A stretch of 64,000 bases of DNA, taken from assembly GCA_963834225.1 (NCBI GenBank), contig CAWIAT010000009.1, positions 744,001 to 808,000 of the forward strand. Reading direction: 5' to 3'. This document shows, piece after piece, positions 38,390 through 47,028 of this stretch (its first letter is position 1; each line of letters begins with the position of its first letter). The translations under genes were made by a program, and so were the position numbers. Source of the DNA: Oryzobacter sp963834225 (GTDB taxonomy: Bacteria; Actinomycetota; Actinomycetes; Actinomycetales; Dermatophilaceae). A model generated the notes under the pieces. That model saw nothing but the letters and a program-made list of their open reading frames with translations. It had not been told where the DNA came from and searched no databases.

Positions 38390-39099
38390 GCCCCGGCGGC
38401 CAGGAGGCGCTGGAACTGCACGTCGACGGGCTCGTGCAGCTGGGAGCGGATGAAGCGGGAGGTGTCGTCGGCCAGCACCTCCGACACGCCGGCCTCGACG
38501 GCGTCGAGCACCTGGCGCACCACGTCGGCGGCGGCGACCTTGGGCGCCTGGACCGCGGCGACCATGTCGGTGTCGACGTACCCGACGTAGACCCCCACGA
38601 CGAGGACGCCGCGCGGCGCGAGCTCGAGGCGCATCGAGTCGGTGGCGCTGGCCAGCGCCGCCTTGGAGACGCCGTACGTCCCGCCGAGGGCGATCCACGA
38701 CATCGCCGACGCGACGTTGACGACGACGCCGGACCGCTCGGCCAGCCGGTCGGCGTAGGCGCTGACGAGGGCGAGCGGGCCGAAGAGGTTGGTCTCGAGC
38801 TCGGTGCGCAGGTCGGAGGGGTCGGCCGCGAGGACCGACGCCCCGCGGGCCACCCCGGCGTTGTTGACGAGGACGTCGACGTCGTCGGCCAGGGCGACGG
38901 CACGGCGGACCGACTCGGGGTCGGTGACGTCGAGGGCGATCGGCGTGACGCCCGGGTCGTCCACGAGGACGGAGTGCGGGTCACGGGCCGCGGCCCAGAC
39001 CCGGCGTGCGCCACGGTCGAGGAGCTGGGTGACGTACTCGGCGCCCATCCCCCGGTTGGCCCCGGTGACGAGGACGGTGCTGTTCGACAGGCTGGGCAT
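38386..39099 (-). CDS. Short-chain dehydrogenase/reductase
   Basis: 237 residues, classical SDR: VLVTGANRGMGAEYV for cofactor binding, LVNNAGVARG, the catalytic Ser in NVASAMSW, and TYGVSKAAL with Tyr-x3-Lys. C-terminal QLHEPVDVQFQRLLAAG. The ATG at 39099 was chosen over one four codons upstream because GGAGGA lies six bases before it. It overlaps the MFS gene (GTGA), so the two form a TetR-controlled operon. SDR-MFS-TetR modules are common in actinobacteria; the substrate is unknown. Confidence 0.85.
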   Translation of the reverse strand: MPSLSNSTVLVTGANRGMGAEYVTQLLDRGARRVWAAARDPHSVLVDDPGVTPIALDVTDPESVRRAVALADDVDVLVNNAGVARGASVLAADPSDLRTELETNLFGPLALVSAYADRLAERSGVVVNVASAMSWIALGGTYGVSKAALASATDSMRLELAPRGVLVVGVYVGYVDTDMVAAVQAPKVAAADVVRQVLDAVEAGVSEVLADDTSRFIRSQLHEPVDVQFQRLLAAGA

Positions 39100-39118
39100 G
39101 GGTTCCTCCACTCGGCTC

Positions 39119-39138
39119 GGTACACCGATCTGTGTACC
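39119..39138. promoter_or_regulatory. TetR operator 1 of the SDR-MFS operon
   Basis: Perfect 7-base arms GGTACAC and GTGTACC around CGATCT, 19 bases upstream of the SDR start in the 100-base divergent gap. Strong candidate for binding by the adjacent TetR protein. Confidence 0.65.
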
Positions 39139-39151
39139 GCATCGAGGCGAA

Positions 39152-39170
39152 GGTACAGGATCGGTTTACC
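39152..39170. promoter_or_regulatory. TetR operator 2, imperfect copy
   Basis: GGTACAGGATCGGTTTACC repeats the pattern of operator 1 with GGTA/TACC ends and a degenerate centre, 30 bases upstream of the regulator start. Probably a second, weaker site allowing autoregulation. Confidence 0.45.
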
Positions 39171-39199
39171 CAGGGCAAGCAGGGCCGTACCATCGAGGC

Positions 39200-39760
39200 G
39201 TGACGACCACCGCTCCCACCTCCCGGGGCGCCCGCGAGCGCCTCGTCTCGGCCGCCGAGCGGCTCTTCCACCAGGACGGCATCCACGCCGTCGGGGTCGA
39301 CAGGCTGTGCGCCGAGGCCGGGGTGTCGAAGCGCTCGCTCTACCAGCACTTCTCGGGCAAGGACGCCGTCGTCGCCGCGATGCTCGAGTCCACGGCCGAG
39401 CGCTACCGACAGGCGCGCAGTGCCGACGGCTCGCCCCGGGAGCGGATCCTGGCGGTCTTCGACCACCTCGAGGCCGGGGCCGCCTCCCGCCAGTTCCGAG
39501 GGTGTCCGTTCGTCGCCGCGGCCGTCGAGCTGAAGGATCCCGACCACCCCGCCGCGGTGGTGGCCCGACGCCAGAAGCAGTCCCTGACCGACCACCTCGA
39601 GCGCCTGACGACCGAGGGCGGGGCCCACGACCCCGAGCTGCTCGCGCTCCAGCTGACCCTGCTGTTCGACGGGGCCAGCGCGTACGCCGTCGTCCGCGGC
39701 GGGGTCACCGACGCCACCCGCAGCGCTGCCACGACGCTCATGGACGCCCACGGGATGTAG
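39200..39760 (+). CDS. TetR/AcrR family regulator of the SDR-MFS operon
   Basis: 186 residues from the GTG at 39200. The HTH at about 10-55 includes AERLFHQDGIHAVGVDRLCAEAGVSKRSLYQHF in overlapping segments. The C-terminal region has FRGCPFVAAAVELKDPDHPA, typical of the TetR_C_11-like group that regulates oxidoreductase and efflux genes. The HTH helix 3 (SKRSLYQHFSGK) is well conserved. It is divergent from SDR-MFS, with two palindromic sites in between. Likely a repressor released by the exporter's substrate. Confidence 0.87.
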   Translation: MTTTAPTSRGARERLVSAAERLFHQDGIHAVGVDRLCAEAGVSKRSLYQHFSGKDAVVAAMLESTAERYRQARSADGSPRERILAVFDHLEAGAASRQFRGCPFVAAAVELKDPDHPAAVVARRQKQSLTDHLERLTTEGGAHDPELLALQLTLLFDGASAYAVVRGGVTDATRSAATTLMDAHGM

Positions 39761-39804
39761 GCCCGCGTCCCGGGGCCGGACGGCGCCTTTGCGAGGATGG
39801 GGGC

Positions 39805-40505
39805 ATGATGTCGCGCCGCTTCGCCACCGTCGTCGTCCTCGTCGTCGTCCTGGCCTTCGTCGTCGTCGCCGTCGCCCCGGCCTTCGCCGCCACGCCCTCG
39901 GGGCTGGTCCAGCACTCCCGCCTCCTCAAGGCCACGCCGGCGAACGGCTCGACGGTCGAGACCGCCGGCGAGGTCGTCCTCGCGTTCAACGAGGAGGTCG
40001 ACGAGCAGTTCGTCAAGGTCACCGTCCAGGGTCCGGACGGCGCCGAGGTCGAGGGCGACCCCGAGGTCGACGGGCGCGAGGTCAGCCAGGGGCTGGCCTC
40101 GGCCCTGCCCGCCGGCAAGCACACCGTCACCTACCGCGTCGTGAGCGCCGACGGTCACCCGATCTCGGGCAAGGTCTCGTTCACGACCACCGTGGCCCCG
40201 AGCCCGTCGGCGAGTCCCACCCCCACGGCGAGCGCCAGCGCCACGCCGTCGGCGTCCGCCCGGCGACGCCTGCGGCGACCCCGTCGGCCACGCCCACGCT
40301 CGACGCCGAGCCGGCCTCCGACGGCGGCGGTCCGAGCGCCTGGGTGTGGGTCCTCCTCGGGGTGGTCGTGCTCGTCTCCCTGCTCGCCCTGTCGACCCGG
40401 TGGCGGGTCCTCGGCGGCCCCCGCGCCGACGAGGTCGCGGACGCCGAGGCCGACGGTCAGCCCGTCGGCGAGGGGTCGGGCCGTCGCGACGACCCCTTCG
40501 CCTGA
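39805..40505 (+). CDS. CopC-domain copper-resistance-like membrane-anchored protein (frameshifted)
   Basis: About 233 residues. Signal peptide 1-30 (VVVLVVVLAFVVVAVAPAFA) is followed by a CopC domain: HSRLLKATPANGSTV, VVLAFNEEVDEQFVKVTV and VSADGHPISGKVSFTT. A Ser/Thr/Pro/Ala-rich linker and a C-terminal TM (WVWVLLGVVVLVSLLAL) follow. CopC proteins bind copper outside the membrane. Here the first His lies several residues after the expected signal cleavage, so classical N-terminal Cu(II) ligation is uncertain. One C appears to be missing in a C-run near 40262. The ATG at 39805 follows GAGGATGGGGG. It precedes tRNA-Lys. Confidence 0.8.
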
Positions 40506-40551
40506 GCGGATTTCACTCCCGCGGTCGGCTGCTGCTAACGTTTTCCACCGC

Positions 40552-40624
<73 letters not shown>

Positions 40625-40627
40625 CCA

Positions 40628-40665
40628 CACGACGAAGGCCCCCGGCGACGGGGGCCTTCGTCGTG
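40628..40665. terminator. Strong hairpin after tRNA-Lys
   Basis: Perfect 16-base arms CACGACGAAGGCCCCC and GGGGGCCTTCGTCGTG around GGCGAC. It lies between tRNA-Lys (+) and the end of the uvrA-like gene (-), so it probably terminates both. There is no T-run. Confidence 0.6.
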
Positions 40666-40757
40666 CTCCTGGCAGACCCGGTCGGGTCCGGAAACCCCCG
40701 GAGCGAAGCCTGGCGGTGGCAGCCGACGCGGCGAACCGGGCCAGCTCGACGAGGTCG

Positions 40758-43248
40758 TCACTGCGCCGCTCCCCCGGGACGAGAGGCGGGCGGCCAGGTA
40801 CGGCGCGGTGGCGCTGCCCCGGGCCCGGGCGACCTCCTCCGGGGTGCCCGTGGCGACCACCCGACCGCCCTCGTCCCCGCCGCGTGGGCCCAGGTCGATG
40901 ACCCAGTCGGCGCTGATGACGGTGTCGAGGTCGTGCTCGACCACCACCACGGTGTTGCCGGCGTCGACCAGCCGGTGCAGCTGGCGCAGGAGGAGGGCGA
41001 TGTCGGCCGGGTGCAGCCCTGCCGTCGGCTCGTCGAGCAGGTACAGCGCGTGCCCTCGGCGCGCGCGCTGCAGCTCGGTGGCCAGCTTGATCCGTTGTGC
41101 CTCACCGCCGCTCAGCTCGGTGGCGGGCTGGCCCAGGCGCAGGTAGCCCAGCCCGACCTCCGCTCAGCGTGCGTCAGGCTGCGCGCGGCCGCCGGCACGT
41201 CGGCGAGGAACGGCGGACGCGTCGTCCACCGACAGGGCCAGCACCTCGGCGACGTTCCTGCCCCGGTACTCGATCTCGAGCGTCTCCGGGTTGTAGCGCG
41301 CCCCGTGACAGGCCGGACACGGGGCGTAGGTGCCGGGCAGGAAGAGCAGCTCGACGGTGACGAAGCCCTCTCCCTGGCAGGTCTCGCACCGACCCTCGGC
41401 CACGTTGAACGAGAAGCGACCCGCTCCGTACCCGCGCTCGCGGGCCTCCGGGGTCGCGGCGTACACCTTGCGCACGGCGTCGAACAGGCCCGTGTAGGTG
41501 GCCAGGTTCGAGCGCGGGGTGCGACCGATGGGGCGCTGGTCCACGCGCACGAGCCGGTCGAAGGACTCCAGCCCGGTGACGTCGTCGACGTCGATCTCGA
41601 GCTCGCTGTCCTCCTCGTCGTCCGGGGCCTGCCCGAGGTGACGACGCACCAGCTCGGCGAGCACCTGGGTGACCAGGGTCGACTTGCCCGAGCCCGAGAC
41701 CCCCGTCACCGCGGTCATGACGCACAGCGGGACGTCCACCGAGAGGTCCTCGAGGTTGTGCCGGCTGATCCCGCGCAGGTGCAGCCAGCCGTGCGGAGCG
41801 CGCTGGGGGCGGTCCGGCGCCTCCACCCGACCGAAGAGGTGCGCTCCCGTCACGGAGTCCGCCACCTGTTCCAGGCCCGCCACCGGTCCGGAGTACAGGA
41901 CCTGCCCGCCGTTCTCGCCGGCGCCGGGGCCGATGTCGACGACCCAGTCGGCCCGACGGACGATGTCGAGGTCGTGCTCGACGACGAACAGCGAGTTGCC
42001 CGAACCCTTGAGGGTCTCGAGCACGTCGAGCAGCGGTGCCGCGTCGGCCGGGTGCAGCCCCGCCGACGGCTCGTCGAGGACGTACACCACCCCGAACAGC
42101 CCCGAGCGCAGCTGGGTGGCGATGCGCAGGCGCTGCGCCTCGCCGGGCGACAGCGTCGTCGAGCTGCGCCCCAGCGAGAGGTAGCCCAGCCCGAGGTCCA
42201 GCAGCACCCCGACCCGGGCCACCAGGTCGGCGCACAGCCGCACCGCGACCTCGGTCGCCTCACCCGAGTCGGCGGTCGACGTCGCGGCCTCTGCCTCGGA
42301 CAGCTCGGCCACCGGCCGCAGGAGGGCGACCAGCTCGGTGAACGACAGCGCGTTCGCCTCGGCGATGCTCAGGCCGCGGAAGGTCACCGCCAGGGACTCG
42401 GGGCGCAGTCCGGTCCCGCCGCAGTCCGGGCACGGGACGCTGCGGACGAAGCGCATCGCCTTGTCGCGCATCATCTGGCTCTTGGAGGTGGCCAGGACGT
42501 GGTGGACGTGCGCGCGGGCGCTCCAGAACAGGCCGTGGTAGCCGTGGTCGACGCGGCCGGGCTCGGGCTCGATGAACACCTTCGGCTGCTCGTCCGTGAA
42601 CAGCAGCCACCGTCGGTCCTTGGCCTTGAGGGACCGCCAGGGGGCGTCGACGTCGATGCCGAGGCCGGTGACGATGCTGCGCAGGTTGGCGCCCTGCCAC
42701 GCGCCGGGCCACGCGGCGATGGCGCCCTCGCGGATGCTCAGGGACGTGTCCGGCACCATCAGGTCCTCGCTGACGTCGTGCACCTCCCCGAGGCCGTGGC
42801 ACCGCGGACAGGCGCCGGCCACGGTGTTCGGCGAGAACGCCTCTGCCGCGAGGCGGTTCGCGCCGGCGGGGTAGGTACCCGCGCGTGAGTAGAGCATCCG
42901 GAGGATGTTCGACAGGGTCGTGAGGGTGCCCACGCTGGAGCGTGAGCTGGGGGCCCCGCGGCGCTGCTGCAACGCCACCGCCGGCGGCAGACCCGTGATC
43001 TCCTGCACGTGCGGGACACCCATCTGCTGCACCAGCCGGCGGGCGTAGGGCGCCACCGACTCGAAGTAGCGGCGCTGGGCCTCGGCGTAGAGGGTGCCGA
43101 ACGCCAGCGACGACTTGCCGGAGCCGGAGACCCCGGTGAAGGCGACCATGGCGTCGCGGGGCAGGTCGACGTCGACGTTCTTGAGGTTGTGCTCGCTGGC
43201 TCCGCGGACGTGGACGAAGCGGTCACTCGGGTCGTGGGGCACACCCAT
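40758..43248 (-). CDS. UvrA-like excinuclease/drug-resistance ATPase (frameshifted at 3' end)
   Basis: About 830 residues, a UvrA paralogue. First ATPase: VSGSGKSSLAFGTLYAEAQRR, then zinc modules CPRCHGLG and CPDCGGTG, signature LSPGEAQRLRIATQL and LDEPSAGLHPAD. Second ATPase: VSGSGKSTLV, zinc module CETCQGEGF...CPACHGARYNPETL, then shifts near 41210, 41165 and 40790 before the end. At about 830 rather than 950 residues it lacks part of the first-half insertion and looks like the UvrA2/DrrC group that confers resistance to intercalating drugs, not primary UvrA. The start is the ATG at 43248. The stop at 40758 is inferred. Confidence 0.8.
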
Positions 43249-43357
43249 GTCTAGCCCCCGATGGCCCCCGGGTGGCACCGGCCGCCGCCGTCGACGGTTG
43301 GTGAGCGCGCGCCCGTCGGGCGAGGGTCCCTCGTCGTGCTCCGGGCGGGCCCGGTCG

Positions 43358-43637
43358 TCAGTGGCGGCGCAGCCGGCGGTAGACGAGCAGGCCGCCGACG
43401 ACGGCGACGACCGCCACGGCCGCCGCGAGGCGCTCGACCCGCAGGTCCCCCTCGGGGGTCGTCGCGACGTCGGCGAAGCGCGCCTTCGCGGCGTCGGTCT
43501 GGCGCTGGATGATCGTGCGCGGGCTCACCCGGTGGGTCAGCTCGTCGATGGTGTGGCCGAGCCGCTCGCGGCGCGCGGCGATCTCGGCCTCGAGCGCCGG
43601 GGACGGTGGTCGGGAGGGCGGGCTTCGCGGTGCTCAT
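43358..43637 (-). CDS. DUF3618 small membrane protein (frameshifted)
   Basis: About 92 residues. After MSTAKPALPTTVP one extra base interrupts the frame near 43597. Then it reads LEAEIAARRERLGHTIDEL, THRVSPRTIIQR and a C-terminal TM (LAAAVAVVAVVGGLLVYRRL). This matches DUF3618 proteins, found widely in actinobacteria. Their function is unknown, though they are often membrane-associated with an amphipathic N-terminal helix. The ATG at 43637 has TGAGGAA upstream. It lies between uvrA-like and bcp, both on the same strand. Confidence 0.72.
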
Positions 43638-43644
43638 GGGTTCC

Positions 43645-44115
43645 TCACTCGAGCCCGAGGTCGCGGCGCAGCTTGGCGACGTGACCCGTGGCCTTGACGT
43701 TGTAGAAGGCGTGCGACACGGTGCCCGACTCGTCGACGACGACGGTGCTGCGGATGACGCCCTCGACGGTCTTGCCGTAGAGCTTCTTCTCGCCGTAGGC
43801 GCCCCAGGCGTTCATCACGGCCTTGTCGGTGTCGGCGAGCAGCGGGATGGTGAGGTGGTCGCGCTCGCGGAACGTGGCGAGCTTCGCCGGGCTGTCGGGC
43901 GAGATGCCCAGCACGGTGTAGCCCTCGCGCCGCAGGGACTCGAGGGACTCGCTGAAGTCGCAGGCCTGCGTCGTGCACCCCGGCGTCATCGCCGCCGGGT
44001 AGAAGTAGACGATCACCTTGGTGCCGCGCAGGTCGCTGAGGGTCACCTCCGACCCGGTGTCGTCGGACAGGGTGAAGTCGGGGGCGGTGTCGCCGGGAGC
44101 GAGCCGGTCACCCAC
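43645..44115 (-). CDS. bcp: Thioredoxin-dependent thiol peroxidase (BCP)
   Basis: 156 residues, atypical two-Cys peroxiredoxin. Peroxidatic Cys and resolving Cys are five apart in TPGCTTQACDF (about Cys45 and Cys50). N-terminal APDFTLSDDTG and YGKTVEGVIRSTVVVDE are conserved. It reduces peroxides with thioredoxin. The GTG at 44115 has AGGAGG seven bases upstream, deciding the start. It is separated from DUF3618 by eight bases, so the two could share a transcript. No defect seen. Confidence 0.93.
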   Translation of the reverse strand: MGDRLAPGDTAPDFTLSDDTGSEVTLSDLRGTKVIVYFYPAAMTPGCTTQACDFSESLESLRREGYTVLGISPDSPAKLATFRERDHLTIPLLADTDKAVMNAWGAYGEKKLYGKTVEGVIRSTVVVDESGTVSHAFYNVKATGHVAKLRRDLGLE

Positions 44116-44180
44116 GGGGGCCTCCTGGTGTGGTCGGTGGTGGTCCCAACCTAACCGAATCCGCGGACGTCGAACCGTCG

Positions 44181-44262
44181 TGCGCAAGGCGGGACTCGAA
44201 CCCGCACACCCGAAGGCACCAGAACCTAAATCTGGCGCGTCTACCAGTTCCGCCACTTGCGC
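44181..44262 (-). tRNA. tRNA-Leu (anticodon TAG)
   Basis: 82 nucleotides with the long variable arm of class II tRNAs. Acceptor arms GCGCAAG and CTTGCGC, anticodon loop TTTAGGT between CCAGA and TCTGG giving TAG, and T-loop TTCGAGT. CCA is not encoded. Confidence 0.94.
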
Positions 44263-44320
44263 GCCGGGACAGCCTAGCCCCGGGGCGCGCGACGCCCCGA
44301 GCGGTTTCCGCAGCCCCGCG

Positions 44321-44956
44321 TCAGGCCAGGAGCTCGCGCAGCACCGGCTCGAGGGCGCGGAAGGCGTTGCCGCGGTGCGAGATCGCGTTCTTCTCCTCGT
44401 CGGTGTACTCCGCGAGGGTGCGCGTGTCGCCGGTCGGGACGAACGCGGGGTCGTAGCCGAACCCGTTGGTGCCGCGGGGCTCGCGCACGAGCGAGCCCTC
44501 GACCCGGCCCTCGACGCCCTCGACGCGGCCGTCGGGCATCGCGACGACGGCGGCGCACACGAACGCGGCCGCGCGGTGCTCGTCCGGGACGTCGGCCACC
44601 TGCTCGAGGAGGAGGCCGAGGTTGGCACGGTCCTTGGCGGCACGCGCGGCACCCTCCCCCGCGGCCGATCCCGACCAGCGTGCCGAGAAGACCCCGGGAG
44701 AGCCACCGAGCACCTCGACGGCCAGGCCGGAGTCGTCGGCGACCGACGGGAGCCCCGTGGCCTGCGCCAGGGCGACGGCCTTGAGCCGGGCGTTGCCGAG
44801 AAAGGTCACCTCGGTCTCGGGGACGTCGGGAGCGCCCTCGACCTCGTCGGCCCCGACGACCTCGAGGTCGAGGTCGTCGACGAGCCCGGCGAGGATCTGG
44901 CGCAGCTCGTGGACCTTGTGCTCGTTGCGCGTCGCGAGGACCAGCCGGCGGGTCAT
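44321..44956 (-). CDS. rdgB: XTP/dITP diphosphatase (RdgB/HAM1)
   Basis: 211 residues. It hydrolyses deaminated purine triphosphates (ITP, XTP) to clean the nucleotide pool. Motifs: LATRNEHKVHEL at the N-terminus, FLGNARLKA, VADDSGLAVEVLGG, SARWSG, GTNGFGYDPAF and AISHRGNAF. The ATG at 44956 overlaps the rph stop as ATGA. Cytosolic homodimer in the family. The murI - MBL - rph - rdgB operon order is the same as around Rv1338-Rv1341 of M. tuberculosis. Confidence 0.96.
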   Translation of the reverse strand: MTRRLVLATRNEHKVHELRQILAGLVDDLDLEVVGADEVEGAPDVPETEVTFLGNARLKAVALAQATGLPSVADDSGLAVEVLGGSPGVFSARWSGSAAGEGAARAAKDRANLGLLLEQVADVPDEHRAAAFVCAAVVAMPDGRVEGVEGRVEGSLVREPRGTNGFGYDPAFVPTGDTRTLAEYTDEEKNAISHRGNAFRALEPVLRELLA

Positions 44957-45708
44957 CGGGTGCGCTCGCGGGCCGGCCCCTCGAGCGCGGCCTGCTGGAG
45001 GAGGGTCAGCTCGGCGCAGCCGACCGTCGCGAGGTCGAGGAGGCCGCCGAGGAGGTCACGGTCGAACGGCGCTCCCTCGGCGGTGCCCTGCACCTCGACG
45101 AAGCGGCCGTCGCCGGTCATGACGACGTTCATGTCGGTCTGGGCCGTGGAGTCCTCGGGGTAGTCGAGGTCGAGGACGGGGCGGCCGTCGATGAGGCCGA
45201 CGCTCACCGCGGCGATCGAGCCGGTGAGGGGCTTCGCAGAGGCGGGAAGCAGACCCCGGGCGCGGGCGTCGTCGACGGCGTCGGAGAGGGCGACCCAGGC
45301 GCCCGTGATGGCCGCGGTCCGCGTCCCGCCGTCGGCCTGGAGGACGTCGCAGTCGAGGACGACCGTGTTCTCGCCGAGGGCCGTGGTGTCGATGACGGCG
45401 CGCAGGCTGCGGCCGACGAGGCGGCTGATCTCGTGGGTGCGGCCACCGACCTTGCCGCGGCGCGACTCGCGGTCGGAGCGGGTGTTCGTCGAGCGCGGGA
45501 GCATCTCGTACTCGGCGGTCACCCAGCCGCTGCCCTTGCCCTTGAGCCAGCGCGGGACCCCCGCGGTGAAGGAGGCGGCGCACAGCACGCGGGTCCGGCC
45601 GAACTCGACGAGGACACTGCCCTCGGCGTGGTCGAGCCAGTTGCGCGTGATGCGCACCTCGCGGAGCTGGTCGGGGGTACGGCCGTCATGGCGGGGAGCG
45701 TCGGTCAC
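44953..45708 (-). CDS. rph: Ribonuclease PH
   Basis: 251 residues. Phosphorolytic 3'-5' exoribonuclease that trims tRNA 3' ends. Recognisable are RKTxN-like RITRNWLDHAEGSVL, EYEMLPRSTNTRSDRESRRGK in overlapping segments, EISRLVGRSLRAV, TRTAAITGAWVAL and DMNVVMTGDGRFVEVQGTAE. ATG start. Downstream gene rdgB overlaps by four bases; upstream lies the MBL-ASCH gene nine bases away, all on the minus strand. Full length and without apparent defects. Confidence 0.96.
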   Translation of the reverse strand: MTDAPRHDGRTPDQLREVRITRNWLDHAEGSVLVEFGRTRVLCAASFTAGVPRWLKGKGSGWVTAEYEMLPRSTNTRSDRESRRGKVGGRTHEISRLVGRSLRAVIDTTALGENTVVLDCDVLQADGGTRTAAITGAWVALSDAVDDARARGLLPASAKPLTGSIAAVSVGLIDGRPVLDLDYPEDSTAQTDMNVVMTGDGRFVEVQGTAEGAPFDRDLLGGLLDLATVGCAELTLLQQAALEGPARERTR

Positions 45709-45717
45709 GGGGCAAGG

Positions 45718-47028
45718 CTAACGAGGACCGGCCGCGACTCCCCCGGCGGTGTCCGGGCCGTCGGCGAGCTCGGGCGGCCAGACGACGCCGAACCGTTCGA
45801 AGCAGACCTCGAGGTCGTCGGAGAACGCGATGCCGATCCGCTCGCACTCGCGGCGGAAGAAGCGGCCGTGCGCGTCGAGCCACGACGCGAGGCTGCGGTC
45901 GCCCTCCCCCTCGTCCCACGCGAAGCGCTCGTCGACCGACGACAGCGGCCCGACCCTCAGCTCGGTGGTCCGCAGCACCGCCCGCGGCTGCCCGGACCCG
46001 TCGCAGGCCACCCAGTGGGAGCCGACGCGGCCGAGGGGGTCGCCGTCGTGGGCGTACGCCGCGACGAGCCCGGCCGTGGCCCGCTTCGGTCCGTGGGTCA
46101 CGAGGGCGACCAGCTCGTCGGCCAGGACCGGGCCGTCGCCGAACGCCTCGACGGCCGGCTCGTCCTCGGGCGGCAGTCCGGGGTGGGCGGCGAGGTAGTC
46201 GGTCCACATCCGCAGGCCTGCCGCCCGGTCGACCCGCACCGGTGGCACCACGACCGGCTGGCCCACGTCGAGCGTCTCCCCCGCGACGGCCAGCTCGACC
46301 TCACCGGGCCAGACCGCTGCGGCCTGGGCGCGGCACACCTCGGGGTCGTTCCAGGCCGGGACGTGGGTGAGGACGAGGCGCCCGACCCCACCGGCGCGCG
46401 CGGCGGCCGTCGCCGCCCGCGAGCCCGACAGGTGGACCCCCTCGACCTCGTCGCGGCCGTCGACGAACGCCGCGTCCATGAGGGCGAGGTCGGCGCCGCG
46501 CAGGAGGTCGTCGAGGGCGGGGCAGTCGTCGGTGTCGCCGGTGAAGGCGAGGACCTCGCCGTCGGCCTCGACCCGGTAGCCGTAGGCCTCGACGGGGTGG
46601 TTGACGAGGAACGCGGTGACGCTGAACGGCCCGACGGTGAAGGTCGCCCCGTGGGCCACCGGCGTGACGTCGAACTCGCTCTCCATCCCGCCGGGCTCGA
46701 CCCCGTGGTACATCTTCGTCAGCCACTCGGCGGTGCCCGACGGGCCGAAGACCGCGAGCCGCCCCTCCAGCCGACCCGCCGGCCGGTAGCGCCGGGTGAC
46801 GTAGAGCCCACAGAGGTCGACGCAGTGGTCGGGGTGGAGGTGGCTGAGCACGACGGCGTCGAGGTCGTCGGGCGGGACGTGGCGCTGGAGGGAACCCAGG
46901 GCCCCGCTGCCGAGGTCGAGCAGGAGGTTCCACGTGCGTCCGTCCGCCTCGGTCCGCACGAGGTAGCTGGAGGCGGCCGACTCGGGACCCGCGAACGAGC
47001 CGGAGCAGCCGACGACGGTGAGCCTCAT
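45718..47028 (-). CDS. MBL-fold phosphodiesterase (Rv1339-like) fused to a C-terminal ASCH domain
   Basis: 436 residues in one frame. Residues about 1-255 are a metallo-beta-lactamase hydrolase of the class seen as Rv1339, an atypical cAMP phosphodiesterase in mycobacteria: MRLTVVGCSGS, the metal motif SHLHPDHCVDL, FTGDTDDCPAL, and LTHVPAWNDP. Residues about 265-425 form an ASCH domain: FGDGPVLADELVALVTHGPKRATAG, WVACDGSGQPRAVLRTTE and FRRECERIGI in segments. ASCH proteins bind RNA or modified nucleosides. The usual Rv1339 length is near 270, so the second half is an addition. No stop lies in any minus frame over 46098-46300, so a single sequencing indel cannot have created the fusion. ATGA overlap with murI. 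Confidence 0.88.
   Translation of the reverse strand: MRLTVVGCSGSFAGPESAASSYLVRTEADGRTWNLLLDLGSGALGSLQRHVPPDDLDAVVLSHLHPDHCVDLCGLYVTRRYRPAGRLEGRLAVFGPSGTAEWLTKMYHGVEPGGMESEFDVTPVAHGATFTVGPFSVTAFLVNHPVEAYGYRVEADGEVLAFTGDTDDCPALDDLLRGADLALMDAAFVDGRDEVEGVHLSGSRAATAAARAGGVGRLVLTHVPAWNDPEVCRAQAAAVWPGEVELAVAGETLDVGQPVVVPPVRVDRAAGLRMWTDYLAAHPGLPPEDEPAVEAFGDGPVLADELVALVTHGPKRATAGLVAAYAHDGDPLGRVGSHWVACDGSGQPRAVLRTTELRVGPLSSVDERFAWDEGEGDRSLASWLDAHGRFFRRECERIGIAFSDDLEVCFERFGVVWPPELADGPDTAGGVAAGPR

Noticed and set aside
45718..47028. MBL and ASCH as two genes merged by a sequencing error
   Set aside because: No stop codon exists in any minus frame over 46098-46300, so a single inserted or lost base could not end the first protein before the ASCH domain.
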